DNA of 64,000 nucleotides. It comes from Algoriphagus oliviformis. Lineage in GTDB: Bacteria; Bacteroidota; Bacteroidia; Cytophagales; Cyclobacteriaceae. Position numbers and translations under genes: made by a program. This document shows, one piece after another, positions 1-8,475 of the stretch; position 1 is the first letter of the stretch; the number at the start of each line of letters is the position of its first letter. The DNA lies in the NCBI RefSeq assembly GCF_017254915.1, contig NZ_JAFKCT010000004.1, positions 124,001 to 188,000 of the forward strand, written 5' to 3'. A model generated the notes under the pieces. The model saw nothing but the letters and a program-made list of their open reading frames with translations. It did not search any database and was not told the DNA's origin.

Positions 1-249
1 AAGCAAATCGAGATGGAAAAGGAATTGGCTGTGTACCAAGAAAAACTCAAAAACTGGGAGAAATCAGCCAAGGAACAATTCCAAATTGCTTTCGCTGACA
101 GGCCAATAACAGGTTTTATCAAACGTCGAATGGAGGACGAAGAGCGCTACGTGGAAACCATCATGAGTAAATCCAGCCAATACTACAAGGATCTCAATTC
201 CCTGAACAATGAAGCGCACTTGAAAGTGATTGCTGTGTTTTATAACTGA
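1..249 (+). CDS. C-terminal tail of a protein cut by the left edge
   Basis: The reading frame is open from the first base, so this is the 3' end of a longer gene and the ATG at 13 is probably internal. The visible 82 residues are charged and helical, rich in Glu, Lys and Arg, and look like a coiled coil ending in a short beta-like stretch (HLKVIAVFYN). Such tails occur at the ends of SNF2-type helicases of DISARM-like islands (DrmD), and the downstream methyltransferase and helicases fit that context, but no helicase motif lies inside the window. The helicase assignment is inference from position and general character; only the open frame and the stop at 247-249 are directly visible. Confidence 0.4.
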   Translation, partial: KQIEMEKELAVYQEKLKNWEKSAKEQFQIAFADRPITGFIKRRMEDEERYVETIMSKSSQYYKDLNSLNNEAHLKVIAVFYN

Positions 250-283
250 GCCACAAGTTTAAGACTGATAGTTTTTGACAACA

Positions 284-370
284 AGAGTAAACTTTACCTT
301 CGTAACCTTAACGAGGGTAAAAAATCGATAAATTTACCCTCGTTCGTATTACGAGTGTAAAATTTACCCC
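284..370. promoter_or_regulatory. Three GTAAA...TTTAC dyads in the leader of the Fic gene
   Basis: The 132-bp gap before the Fic gene has three dyads built from the same half-site. GTAAA-c-TTTAC is at 287-297 and GTAAA-a-TTTAC at 357-367. Between them lies a larger perfect 12-bp inverted repeat, AACGAGGGTAAA at 310-321 and its complement at 333-344, which uses the same half-site with an 11-bp spacer. The last dyad ends 14 nt before the ATG. Repeated half-sites this close to a start codon suggest an operator for a dimeric repressor. The winged-helix-like C-terminus of the Fic protein is one possible binder (inference). Confidence 0.6.
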
Positions 371-381
371 TATAACTGACC

Positions 382-1470
382 ATGTTTGATCGAACCATCC
401 CTTACGACGATCTCCCTCTTCTTCCCCCAAAAGCGAATTTGGAAACCAAGCCGATTTTGCTGAAAACCATATCGGCGAGCAGGGCTTTGGCCCAATTGAA
501 CGGTGCTATCCGAAATTTACCCAATCCGACACTTTTCATTGACACCATCCATCTACAGGAAGCCAAAGCGAGCTCGGCAATAGAGAACATTATCACGACC
601 AATGATGACCTATACCAAGCAATAATCGCGGAGAAAAGCTTCGGAAATCCCGAAACCAAAGAAGTCCTCAGATACAAGGAAGCACTTTGGCTTGGCTTGG
701 ATCGCATGAAGTCCAAACCTTTCATCACGACCAATCTCTGCATAGAATTGGTTCAGACGATCAAAGGAAATACGGCAGGAATCCGCAATGTCACTGGGAC
801 GACTTTGTCCAGTCCTTCTGGGCAAGTCATCTACACTCCGCCCACAGGAGAGGCCGTGATCAGGGGGAAACTGGCCAACTGGGAAAAATTCGTCAACGAA
901 GACGAGTCACTCGACCCATTGATCAAGATGGCTTTGATGCACTATCAGTTTGAGGCAATTCACCCTTTTGCGGATGGTAATGGCCGTACGGGACGAATAT
1001 TGCTTTTGCTCTTTCTTAGACAATCCGGGCTGCTTGAAATTCCCGCTATCTACCTCAGTGAGTACATAATCCAGCACAAAAATGACTATTACCGCCTCAT
1101 CCGAAACGTCACCGAGCAGGACGACTGGGAGGCCTTTGTCCTCTACATGCTGGAAATGGTCGAGAAAACCGCCAAACATGGGCTCAAAAGATTGGAACAG
1201 GTCACTCGTCTACTCGAAAGCACCGCGGAAAGCATTCGAGAGTCCCTCCCTAAAATATACTCAAAAGACCTGGTGGAACTCATTTTCCGCCTCCCCTATA
1301 CCAAAAGACAATCCCTGATGGACGCAGGACTCGGTACACCAAAGACGGTTGGCAATTACCTGAATGGGTTGGAAGAGGCGGGGTTTCTGACCTCCAAGAA
1401 AGTCGGTAAGGAGAAGCTCTACCTCAATATAGCCTTGATGGCCATTCTCGAAAACAGCACGCTCGAATAA
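382..1470 (+). CDS. Fic family protein, class II autoinhibited AMP-transferase
   Basis: Fic enzymes transfer AMP or another nucleotide monophosphate from NTP to hydroxyl side chains of target proteins. The protein has 362 residues. An N-terminal Fic_N region contains SSAIEN at residues 64-69, which fits the (S/T)xxxE(G/N) inhibitory helix of class II Fic proteins. The catalytic signature HPFADGNGRTGR is complete at residues 194-205. The C-terminal 80 residues look like a winged helix (TPKTVGNYLNGLEEAGFL), the usual arrangement in prokaryotic Fic proteins. It begins behind a cluster of dyads and ends 19 nt before the methyltransferase gene, so the two are probably cotranscribed. Whether it protects, regulates or arrests the cell here cannot be read from sequence. 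Confidence 0.92.
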   Translation: MFDRTIPYDDLPLLPPKANLETKPILLKTISASRALAQLNGAIRNLPNPTLFIDTIHLQEAKASSAIENIITTNDDLYQAIIAEKSFGNPETKEVLRYKEALWLGLDRMKSKPFITTNLCIELVQTIKGNTAGIRNVTGTTLSSPSGQVIYTPPTGEAVIRGKLANWEKFVNEDESLDPLIKMALMHYQFEAIHPFADGNGRTGRILLLLFLRQSGLLEIPAIYLSEYIIQHKNDYYRLIRNVTEQDDWEAFVLYMLEMVEKTAKHGLKRLEQVTRLLESTAESIRESLPKIYSKDLVELIFRLPYTKRQSLMDAGLGTPKTVGNYLNGLEEAGFLTSKKVGKEKLYLNIALMAILENSTLE

Positions 1471-1489
1471 CCAAACGAACGCCTATCCA

Positions 1490-4400
1490 ATGATCAAATT
1501 CATCCAAAATACCGGAGACTTTTTTGCCGCCAACTACTTTGACGAGGACTTTACCAAAAAGGTGCTCGAAAAGACCGGCTATGCCCCAGAGGACATCAAG
1601 GAGTTTATCAAGCGAATCACTGCCCTGAAAGACCGCTATTTCAAATTCAAGCAGGCTTATCTGGAGGAAAACTGGAGAACCAAGGATAAGATCACGGAAA
1701 CCCACCGCTTTCATACGGATGTACTCAATGCACTCGGATATTCGGGTAGCCAACCCGAGTATCAGGAACTTTTCCCCGTGGATGAAAAGACGGTGCTTCC
1801 TGTCCGACATACGCTCTATCGGGGAGATAAACCCTTCCTGATGATTATGGAAATGCGTGCCCTCATCAAAGAAGGGGAAGAAGAACCGGATGGACTCTTC
1901 GAGCAGCAGTATCATAGTGAGGAACAAGCCAACAGCAATCCTGCCCAAAAATACCACCGCTCCCAGTGGGAAAATGTCTTTAAGGTACCCGAGGGCTTGG
2001 CCATCTCCCCGATGATCATCAACAAGGCTGTCTCGGAACTCTTCCTTTTGGATCAGCACCGCAGACCCAGCTATATCCTGCTTTGCGCCGGCAATGTCTA
2101 TTACCTGCTGGAGCAGGAAAAATGGTTCCGCGGCTCCTACCTAAGCTTCGATCTGGAAGAGCTCTTCTCCGAAGGCTCGGTCACCAGGGAGTACTATGCC
2201 CTCTTCTATTTCCTCCTGGCTAAGGAAGCTTTAGCTCCGCAGTCCGAAATCGTCCTGATGGATCAGCTGGACGAGGATTCGCACAAGTCTGCCTACGAAG
2301 TTACCCAAGACCTGAAGGAAGGGGTGATTCATGCGGTGGAAGCTTTGGCCAACGAAGCTGTATATTTTTTGAAGACGCAGAAAGAGTATCAAGTATCTGG
2401 TATCAAGTATCAAGAAGGTGAACTGGGGACTGAGGACGAATCCACTACTAACTCAATAACCGATAACGCCATCCCCATCAATGCAGACATACTCAAAAAC
2501 GAGTGTCTGAATTACGTCTATCGACTCCTTTTTCTGTTTTATGCCGAGTCGAGAAACGACCTCGATATCCTACCGGCGGATGATGCCGTGTACCAGCATG
2601 GCTACTCCCTGGAGATGCTGCGCGACCTGGAGCAGGTGCCGCTCAACACAGCCAGCTCGCAAAACGGCTTCTTCTTCCATGAGTCACTCACCCGCCTTTT
2701 CGAGCTGATGAGCACGGGGTACCGGGAAAAAGCCGATCCGGAGCGAAACCGCAGTTTCCGGGTTCGACACTTGGATTCCCCGCTCTTCGATGACAGCAAG
2801 CTGGAAATCCTCCCCCATGTCAAAATCCGAAACCTCATCTGGCAGGACGTGATCTGTCAGCTTTCCCTTTCGCGCAAGCAAAAAGGCAAAGCCCGCGGAC
2901 GGATCTCCTATGCCAATCTGGGCATCAACCAACTCGGCTCGGTCTATGAAAGCCTACTCGCCTTCCGGGGCTTCTTTGCCGAGACCGATACTATCGAGGT
3001 GCACCGCAAGCGCAAAGACAAAGAAACCTCCGAAAAGGTCGCCCGCATGGATGGCTCCTACCTCGTACCCCGGCATCGCATCGATGACTTTGATCGGGAT
3101 GAAGTCTACCGGGGCAAGGACGATCGGGTAAAGATTATCCCCCAGGGCACCTTCATCTACCGGCTCTCTGGTCGGGATCGACAAAAGTCCGCATCCTACT
3201 ATACCCCCGAGGTGCTAACCGAGTGTACCGTCAAGTACACGCTAAAGCCCATCCTGGAGCGACTGGATCAGGGGGAAATGAAAGCCCTCGACCTGCTCGA
3301 CCTGAAAATCCTCGAACCGGCCATGGGTGCGGCGGCCTTCCACAACGAGGTGATCAACCAGCTTGCCGAGGCCTACCTCAGCTATCGGCAGGAGGAACTC
3401 AAGAAAAAAGTCGCTCCGGACAAATACCGGGAGGAACTCCAAAAGATCAAGGCCTACATCGCGCTCAACAATGTCTATGGGGTGGACCTAAACCCCACCG
3501 CCGTAGAGCTCGGCAAGCTCTCCCTCTGGCTCAACGTGATCCATCAGGACATGCAGACGCCCTTTTTCGGCTATCGGCTTGGGGTGGGCAATGCCGTGGT
3601 CGGTGCCTGGCTGAAGGTATTTCCGAAAAAGGAAATCATCGCACAGTATCCCTCCAAAATGTCCAAACCACTCAAGAAGGAGTGGTGGGATAAGGCACCC
3701 GAACACATCAAAATAGGCAAGCGAAACAAAGAACATATCTATCACTTTCTGCTTCCGGACAAAAACATGGTTCCCTCCGCAGGGATCAAACTGCTCAAGG
3801 AAGCCCATCCTGAGGAAGCCAAATTCGTCTCCGAATGGAAAAAGCGTTTCTGTGAACCGATCTCCGAGTCGGAATTTCGACGGCTGCAGTATTTCTCCGT
3901 AGCCATCGACCGACTGCTGGAAGAGCATTACCAATTCCAAGCCTCCATCAATGCCGAGACCAAGGTTCGTGATATCTTCTTTGGTGCCTATGATGAAGGA
4001 GACCAAGTCGCTATCAAAGACAAAAGCTATAGCGAAAAAGAAAAGCTGGCCAAGCAGCGGGGAGAAAGCAATGCACCCTACTACAAACTTAAGATGATCA
4101 TGGACTACTGGTGTAGTCTGTGGTTTTGGGATATGAGGCAAGCCCGACAACTCCCTACCCGCAGGGAATGGCTCGACGATATCGAAGCGATTCTCAATAT
4201 GGATCTGGATGCCTTGGAGCAGACCAAATCCGAACCTACGGCACTTTTCCCAACCGAACCTGTCCAAACCAACATCTTCGGTACCGCCGTACCCCAGCAG
4301 CTTACCTTGCAAAACTACGGTAAGACCAAAACTGAATCCCTGACGAAGCTCTCCAAGCAACTGGACAAAGAGCGCGTCAGCCTCTTTACCAATTCCCGTT

Positions 4401-6388
4401 CCCAGATCGTGCAGCAAGTGGCAGATCAGTTCCGCTTTTTCCATTACCAACTGGAGTTTATCGAAGTGTTTAAGGAAAGAGAAGGATTTGATGTAATTGT
4501 TGGAAATCCACCTTGGATCAGCGTTGAAGTAGATGAAACCGGTATCACATCTGAAAAAAAACCAGAAGTATTATTAAGGAATTATTCCGCTCCTCAAACA
4601 AAAGAGGAAGCAAAACAAATATTATATAAAGATGAAGAATTTAAGACTTTATATTTTGATGAAATAATATCCATAAACTCTTTAAAAGAATTTATTGGTT
4701 CTTATCAAAATTATCCATTATTGGCTGGACAAAGAAACAACCTCTATAAATGCATACTGTGTAACTCATTCATAATTAACTCTAAATCAGGACTTACAGG
4801 ACTAATCCATCCATCCGGACATTTTGAAGATCCTAAAGCCGGGGAATTGAGAAGGGAATGTTATTATAGGTTAAATTATAATTTTCAATTTTTAAATACT
4901 TTAAAGCTATTTTCAGAAATTTTACATTGGATCTCCTTTGATCTGAATATTTATGGGCACATAAAAAACAAAATAAATTTTATTTCAATAGGAAACCTGT
5001 TCCACCCTATAACGATACAAGCAAGCGAAGTTCATAATGGAGAAGGAGTAAGTTCTGGACTTAAAATTAAAGATAATTCAACCAATTCATTTGATTGGAA
5101 TATTAGTCCACATAAAAATAGACTTATCCCAATTAACGAAAGCGTTTTAAAAATCATAAATAAATTTTCTGATGATGAAAATGACTGGGAAAGAACAAAA
5201 TTAACCACACCATTCTCTATTGAGTTAATAAATGCAATTGAAAAAATCACTGTATTCGGCCATGAAATCAGGAAAGTCAATTGTTATGTAACTATGTGCT
5301 GGAATGAAACCAATTCAGTTCAAGATAATTTCATTAAAAAACAAACTGATTATGTTGAGATCGATTCTTATAAAGCAATATATAGTGGACCACATTTTTA
5401 TGTAAGTAATCCAATTTCCAAATCTCCTCACGAACACTATTCCAATCAATCACATTACGATTCTATATTTTTGGACCTTATTTCTGAAGAATTTACACCA
5501 AGATTTAACTATCAAAGTTTAATTGACAAAGATGAATTGATAAAGAAAACAGGATTATTTGAAGGAAGTCCATGGATTGATCAATTCAAATTAGGCTTAA
5601 GCAAGATGGTAAATCCTGCAACTGAAAGAACACTTCAACCATCAATTTTACTACCAAAAACATCACATATAGACGGTGTAATTTCTGTGGTATTTAAGGA
5701 AAATGAGGAATTGATTCAGTTTACTGGGCTTTTATCGTCAATTGTTTATGATTTCCAAATTAAAGTACAAGGAAAAACCAATATATACGACGACACATTA
5801 AGTTCATTAAAAACCGGAATATCCGAAAAATTCAAAACCACTCTCTATGATCGGACGCTCTTACTAAACTGTTTGAACAAATATTACGCTCCACTTTGGG
5901 AGCGGCATTTCAAGGAGGAGTTTACCCAAGATACCTGGACCAAGGAAGATGCGCGCTTGAAGCCCTTTGCTTCCCTGACTCCGGACTGGAACTGGCATAC
6001 GCCGCTACGAAACTGGTTCGAGCGCCGACAGGCACTGGTAGAGATCGATGTGATTACCGCCATGGCCCTCGGGCTTACCTTGGAAGAATTGATCCTGATC
6101 TACAATGTACAGTTCCCCGTCCTCCAGCAGAACGAGGACGACACCTGGTATGATCAGCGAGGAAATATCGTCTTCACCTGCAGCAAAGGTCTCACCGGCG
6201 TTGGCCTCGATCGCAAGGAATGGGATGAAATCAAGGATATGAAAGCCGGGGAAACTTACGAGCATACCATCACCAAGTCAGAATTATATCAGGGTAAAAA
6301 GGTGGTGTATTATGCACCTTTTGATAAATGTGATCGTGTGGAAGATTATAAAAGAGCGTGGGGGATGTTTGAGGGGAGGTTTGGGTAA
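1490..6388 (+). CDS. Large N6-adenine DNA methyltransferase, Eco57I/PglX/DrmMI-like
   Basis: The 1632-aa protein carries the hallmarks of an N6-adenine DNA methyltransferase. SAM-binding motif I (LEPAMGAAAF) is near residue 607, an acidic motif II region (YGVDLNPTAVELGKLSLW) near 663, and catalytic NPPW near 1006. The N-terminal 550 residues are long, as in type IIG enzymes and in PglX (BREX) or DrmMI (DISARM), but no PD-(D/E)xK nuclease motif was recognised. From just before NPPW to about residue 1450 the DNA is strikingly AT-rich; this span should hold the target-recognition domain. A run of TATCAAG repeats lies in frame near residues 300-309. It probably marks self DNA for the island's helicases. 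It could instead be a stand-alone type IIG-like enzyme. Confidence 0.88.
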   Translation: MIKFIQNTGDFFAANYFDEDFTKKVLEKTGYAPEDIKEFIKRITALKDRYFKFKQAYLEENWRTKDKITETHRFHTDVLNALGYSGSQPEYQELFPVDEKTVLPVRHTLYRGDKPFLMIMEMRALIKEGEEEPDGLFEQQYHSEEQANSNPAQKYHRSQWENVFKVPEGLAISPMIINKAVSELFLLDQHRRPSYILLCAGNVYYLLEQEKWFRGSYLSFDLEELFSEGSVTREYYALFYFLLAKEALAPQSEIVLMDQLDEDSHKSAYEVTQDLKEGVIHAVEALANEAVYFLKTQKEYQVSGIKYQEGELGTEDESTTNSITDNAIPINADILKNECLNYVYRLLFLFYAESRNDLDILPADDAVYQHGYSLEMLRDLEQVPLNTASSQNGFFFHESLTRLFELMSTGYREKADPERNRSFRVRHLDSPLFDDSKLEILPHVKIRNLIWQDVICQLSLSRKQKGKARGRISYANLGINQLGSVYESLLAFRGFFAETDTIEVHRKRKDKETSEKVARMDGSYLVPRHRIDDFDRDEVYRGKDDRVKIIPQGTFIYRLSGRDRQKSASYYTPEVLTECTVKYTLKPILERLDQGEMKALDLLDLKILEPAMGAAAFHNEVINQLAEAYLSYRQEELKKKVAPDKYREELQKIKAYIALNNVYGVDLNPTAVELGKLSLWLNVIHQDMQTPFFGYRLGVGNAVVGAWLKVFPKKEIIAQYPSKMSKPLKKEWWDKAPEHIKIGKRNKEHIYHFLLPDKNMVPSAGIKLLKEAHPEEAKFVSEWKKRFCEPISESEFRRLQYFSVAIDRLLEEHYQFQASINAETKVRDIFFGAYDEGDQVAIKDKSYSEKEKLAKQRGESNAPYYKLKMIMDYWCSLWFWDMRQARQLPTRREWLDDIEAILNMDLDALEQTKSEPTALFPTEPVQTNIFGTAVPQQLTLQNYGKTKTESLTKLSKQLDKERVSLFTNSRSQIVQQVADQFRFFHYQLEFIEVFKEREGFDVIVGNPPWISVEVDETGITSEKKPEVLLRNYSAPQTKEEAKQILYKDEEFKTLYFDEIISINSLKEFIGSYQNYPLLAGQRNNLYKCILCNSFIINSKSGLTGLIHPSGHFEDPKAGELRRECYYRLNYNFQFLNTLKLFSEILHWISFDLNIYGHIKNKINFISIGNLFHPITIQASEVHNGEGVSSGLKIKDNSTNSFDWNISPHKNRLIPINESVLKIINKFSDDENDWERTKLTTPFSIELINAIEKITVFGHEIRKVNCYVTMCWNETNSVQDNFIKKQTDYVEIDSYKAIYSGPHFYVSNPISKSPHEHYSNQSHYDSIFLDLISEEFTPRFNYQSLIDKDELIKKTGLFEGSPWIDQFKLGLSKMVNPATERTLQPSILLPKTSHIDGVISVVFKENEELIQFTGLLSSIVYDFQIKVQGKTNIYDDTLSSLKTGISEKFKTTLYDRTLLLNCLNKYYAPLWERHFKEEFTQDTWTKEDARLKPFASLTPDWNWHTPLRNWFERRQALVEIDVITAMALGLTLEELILIYNVQFPVLQQNEDDTWYDQRGNIVFTCSKGLTGVGLDRKEWDEIKDMKAGETYEHTITKSELYQGKKVVYYAPFDKCDRVEDYKRAWGMFEGRFG

Positions 6389-6502
6389 CTCTCAGCCCTC
6401 AGTAAGGCGTAGAAACCAAACAAGCGCTACTGCTAAGAAACAACTATAACTAAGGCGGCAAAAGTATATCGATTTGGGCAAAGATCTGGATAGACAGAAA
6501 AC

Positions 6503-7366
6503 ATGACAAGACTAAGTTCGATCAACAACACCTTCGACAGCTATCAAAAGTTAATAGCTCTTTATCAAGAACATAAAGAAAAAATGTTTGATGACATCTC
6601 CATTGAGCTAAGCTACTTTTTTTCCGCCAATATGTGCGCCGCACTTGGAGCGATATTGGACAGATTCAAATCCAATCTGAATGATATCCATTTTGTCCAA
6701 ATCAATCCTGAGATTGAGCGAATCTTGCTCAAAAATGACTTCTTGACCTACTACGGCCGAAATAGGGCCCTAGACACACACAACACTACTATCAAATTTC
6801 AGAAACTGAAGAAGACCGACGGCAAGTTTTTCAAAAACTATGTGATGGATGAGCTAATAGAGGGTCATCGTTCTGATCTCCCCAAAATGTCAAGCGGCGT
6901 TAAAGAAAAAATCATTGAGGCCATCTACGAAATTTTTGTAAATGCCCAGATCCATAGTGAAACGGAATTCATCTACACCTGCGGCCAATTCTTTCCCAAT
7001 AAAAACAAAATCGAATTCACTATTGTAGATACGGGGATAGGATTTAAGAATCGGATAAACAAGAGGTTTAACACGAAAGTAAGTGCCGAAAAAGCCATTC
7101 TGTGGGCCGTGAGAGACAAAAACACCACCAAAGAAGGGATCACGGGTGGCCTAGGTTTGGCGATACTAAAGGAATTTATTCAGAGAAACCGGGGTAAGAT
7201 GCAGATTGTGAGTAATGAAGGCTACTATCAATTTGATGCGTCGAGTGAAGTAACGAAAGCCTTTAGAGGGGAGTTTCCTGGGACAATTGTAAATTTGCAG
7301 TTCAGCACGGACGACAAAAGCAATTACACCTTGAAGGGCGAGGTGAACTTAGATGATATATTTTAA
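6503..7366 (+). CDS. GHKL-type ATPase with an N-terminal STAS-like region
   Basis: Residues 130-260 form a GHKL (histidine kinase-like) ATPase: the N-box region EAIYEIFVNAQIHSE near 139-153, the G1 box DTGIGF at 176-181 and the G2 box GGLGLAIL at 215-222. No phosphoacceptor histidine domain or membrane segment is seen. The first 110 residues contain a short beta strand, a helix (SANMCAALGAILDRF) and another strand, resembling a STAS or MlaB fold (inference). The stop overlaps the start of a DUF4325 STAS-like gene, and a PIN gene follows, so the three are almost surely one operon. The pairing recalls anti-sigma kinase with anti-sigma antagonist switches, but no sigma factor is present. A gap of 114 nt separates it from the methyltransferase. 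Confidence 0.82.
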   Translation: MTRLSSINNTFDSYQKLIALYQEHKEKMFDDISIELSYFFSANMCAALGAILDRFKSNLNDIHFVQINPEIERILLKNDFLTYYGRNRALDTHNTTIKFQKLKKTDGKFFKNYVMDELIEGHRSDLPKMSSGVKEKIIEAIYEIFVNAQIHSETEFIYTCGQFFPNKNKIEFTIVDTGIGFKNRINKRFNTKVSAEKAILWAVRDKNTTKEGITGGLGLAILKEFIQRNRGKMQIVSNEGYYQFDASSEVTKAFRGEFPGTIVNLQFSTDDKSNYTLKGEVNLDDIF

Positions 7367-7718
7367 GACCATGGAAAACATAACGATAAACATAGTAAAC
7401 TCAATTGGAGATGTCTTTGCCGTAGAAGCAGAAGATGGACAAAAAGTGTTTGAACTGATTTCCAAGGCCTTAAGGGACCATAAAAACGTCGTCGTATCTT
7501 TCCAAAACGTAGAGATGCTGACCACGGCATTTTTGAACACCGCTATTGGCCAACTTTACAAGGATTTCAACGAATCGGACATAAAAAGGCATTTGAAAGC
7601 TTCGGACATGTCTGATTCGGGGAAAGTTGCCCTAAAAAGGGTAGTTGATACCGCGAAACTTTACTATAAAGACCCGGAAGCCATGCAGAGAAGCATCGAT
7701 AACATCTTGGGAGACTGA
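7353..7718 (+). CDS. STAS-like DUF4325 domain protein
   Basis: This 121-aa protein matches the DUF4325 (STAS-like) pattern: an N-terminal strand (ITINIVNSIGDVFAV), a helix, then the strand-helix core VVVSFQNVEMLTTAFLNTAIGQLY. DUF4325 proteins are often found beside GHKL ATPases and are thought to act as switchable partners. The ATG at 7353 overlaps the upstream gene by 14 nt. A second ATG at 7371, past that stop, would give a 115-aa product that starts right at the domain and may be the real start. The stop is 3 nt before the PIN gene. I infer that phosphorylation or binding by the upstream ATPase controls it and that it in turn controls the PIN protein; nothing in the sequence proves this. 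Confidence 0.78.
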   Translation: MIYFKTMENITINIVNSIGDVFAVEAEDGQKVFELISKALRDHKNVVVSFQNVEMLTTAFLNTAIGQLYKDFNESDIKRHLKASDMSDSGKVALKRVVDTAKLYYKDPEAMQRSIDNILGD

Positions 7719-7721
7719 CAA

Positions 7722-8243
7722 ATGGCCAAAAGATTCAAACTGAATGAGACCGACCGTTTGGAAGGACAAGGAGTTTTTTTTGACGCCAACGTCCTGATAT
7801 ACCTTTTCTGGCCTACGGGCTCACATTATTGGGAAGAGAAATATTCGCGGGCTTTCGCCACCCTACTACGCAAGTCTAATCCACTTTTTGTCGATTTCCT
7901 GACTGTATCCGAAGTCATTAATCGAGTGCTGCGGGTGGAACACCAAAAACTAAAGCCAGAACAAAAGTTCAAAGAGTTTCGGGATAGCCCGACGGGCAAG
8001 GAAGCGCTGGAAGACATCCATCTCCTTCTCAAAACTGACATATTAAATCGATTTGAAATAATAGGCAAATCTTTCTCAAAATCAGAAATACTGGATTATT
8101 TGATAGTCAATGACCTTGATTTCGCGGACAAGGCCATAGTTCATCTATGCCAAGAGCATAATCTCATCCTAGTGACAAACGACAAGGACTTTAAAAATTC
8201 AGAAATAGATATTTTGACCGGTAACCCAAGCATCTTGAATTGA
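7722..8243 (+). CDS. PIN-domain ribonuclease
   Basis: The protein has 173 residues. PIN domains are Mg-dependent single-strand RNases, often toxins. The acidic residues expected for the active site are present: Asp21 in FFDANVLIY, Glu64 in TVSEVINR, Asp133 or Asp136 in NDLDFADKAI, and Asp154 in VTNDKDF. The start follows the DUF4325 stop by 3 nt. In a usual VapBC pair the PIN toxin sits beside a small DNA-binding antitoxin; here no such gene exists, and the GHKL ATPase and STAS-like protein take that position. This makes them candidate controllers of the nuclease (inference). No frameshift or missing catalytic residue is apparent. Confidence 0.85.
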   Translation: MAKRFKLNETDRLEGQGVFFDANVLIYLFWPTGSHYWEEKYSRAFATLLRKSNPLFVDFLTVSEVINRVLRVEHQKLKPEQKFKEFRDSPTGKEALEDIHLLLKTDILNRFEIIGKSFSKSEILDYLIVNDLDFADKAIVHLCQEHNLILVTNDKDFKNSEIDILTGNPSILN

Positions 8244-8431
8244 AAAGACTTTTATTGAGCTGATATTGAATTAATTTTTGACCCCTTAAAAAGTATTTTA
8301 ATCAACTGCTAAATAGCAATTTGCGGATGCTCTAGTTGCGAAAGGATATCCGCAATCAGAATTTCGACAGGATTGAGTAAATCCGCTCTATCACTTTTTC
8401 AAAATAGCCTTTAAAGTTACCCATCAAATTA

Positions 8432-8468
8432 GGTCTGTAACAAATATTTGATAAATTTGTTACAGACC
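8432..8468. promoter_or_regulatory. AbiEi-type operator palindrome overlapping a TAnnTTTG promoter element
   Basis: A perfect 14-bp inverted repeat, GGTCTGTAACAAAT at 8432-8445 and its complement at 8455-8468, ends 7 nt before the antitoxin ATG. TAAATTTG at 8452-8459, inside the palindrome, matches the Bacteroidota -7 consensus TAnnTTTG; no good -33 TTG was found at the expected spacing. AbiEi antitoxins are known to repress their own promoter through inverted repeats, so occlusion of the -7 element is likely (inference). The helicase gene starts only 28 nt after the toxin gene, so this promoter may also drive the two helicases. Confidence 0.7.
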
Positions 8469-8475
8469 GATTGAA

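Noticed and set aside
8321..8355. Hairpin TTGCGGAT/ATCCGCAA as a third copy of the interspersed element
   Set aside because: It shares only the ATCCGCAA core; the TGCC and GTAAGC blocks and the inner sequence are missing.
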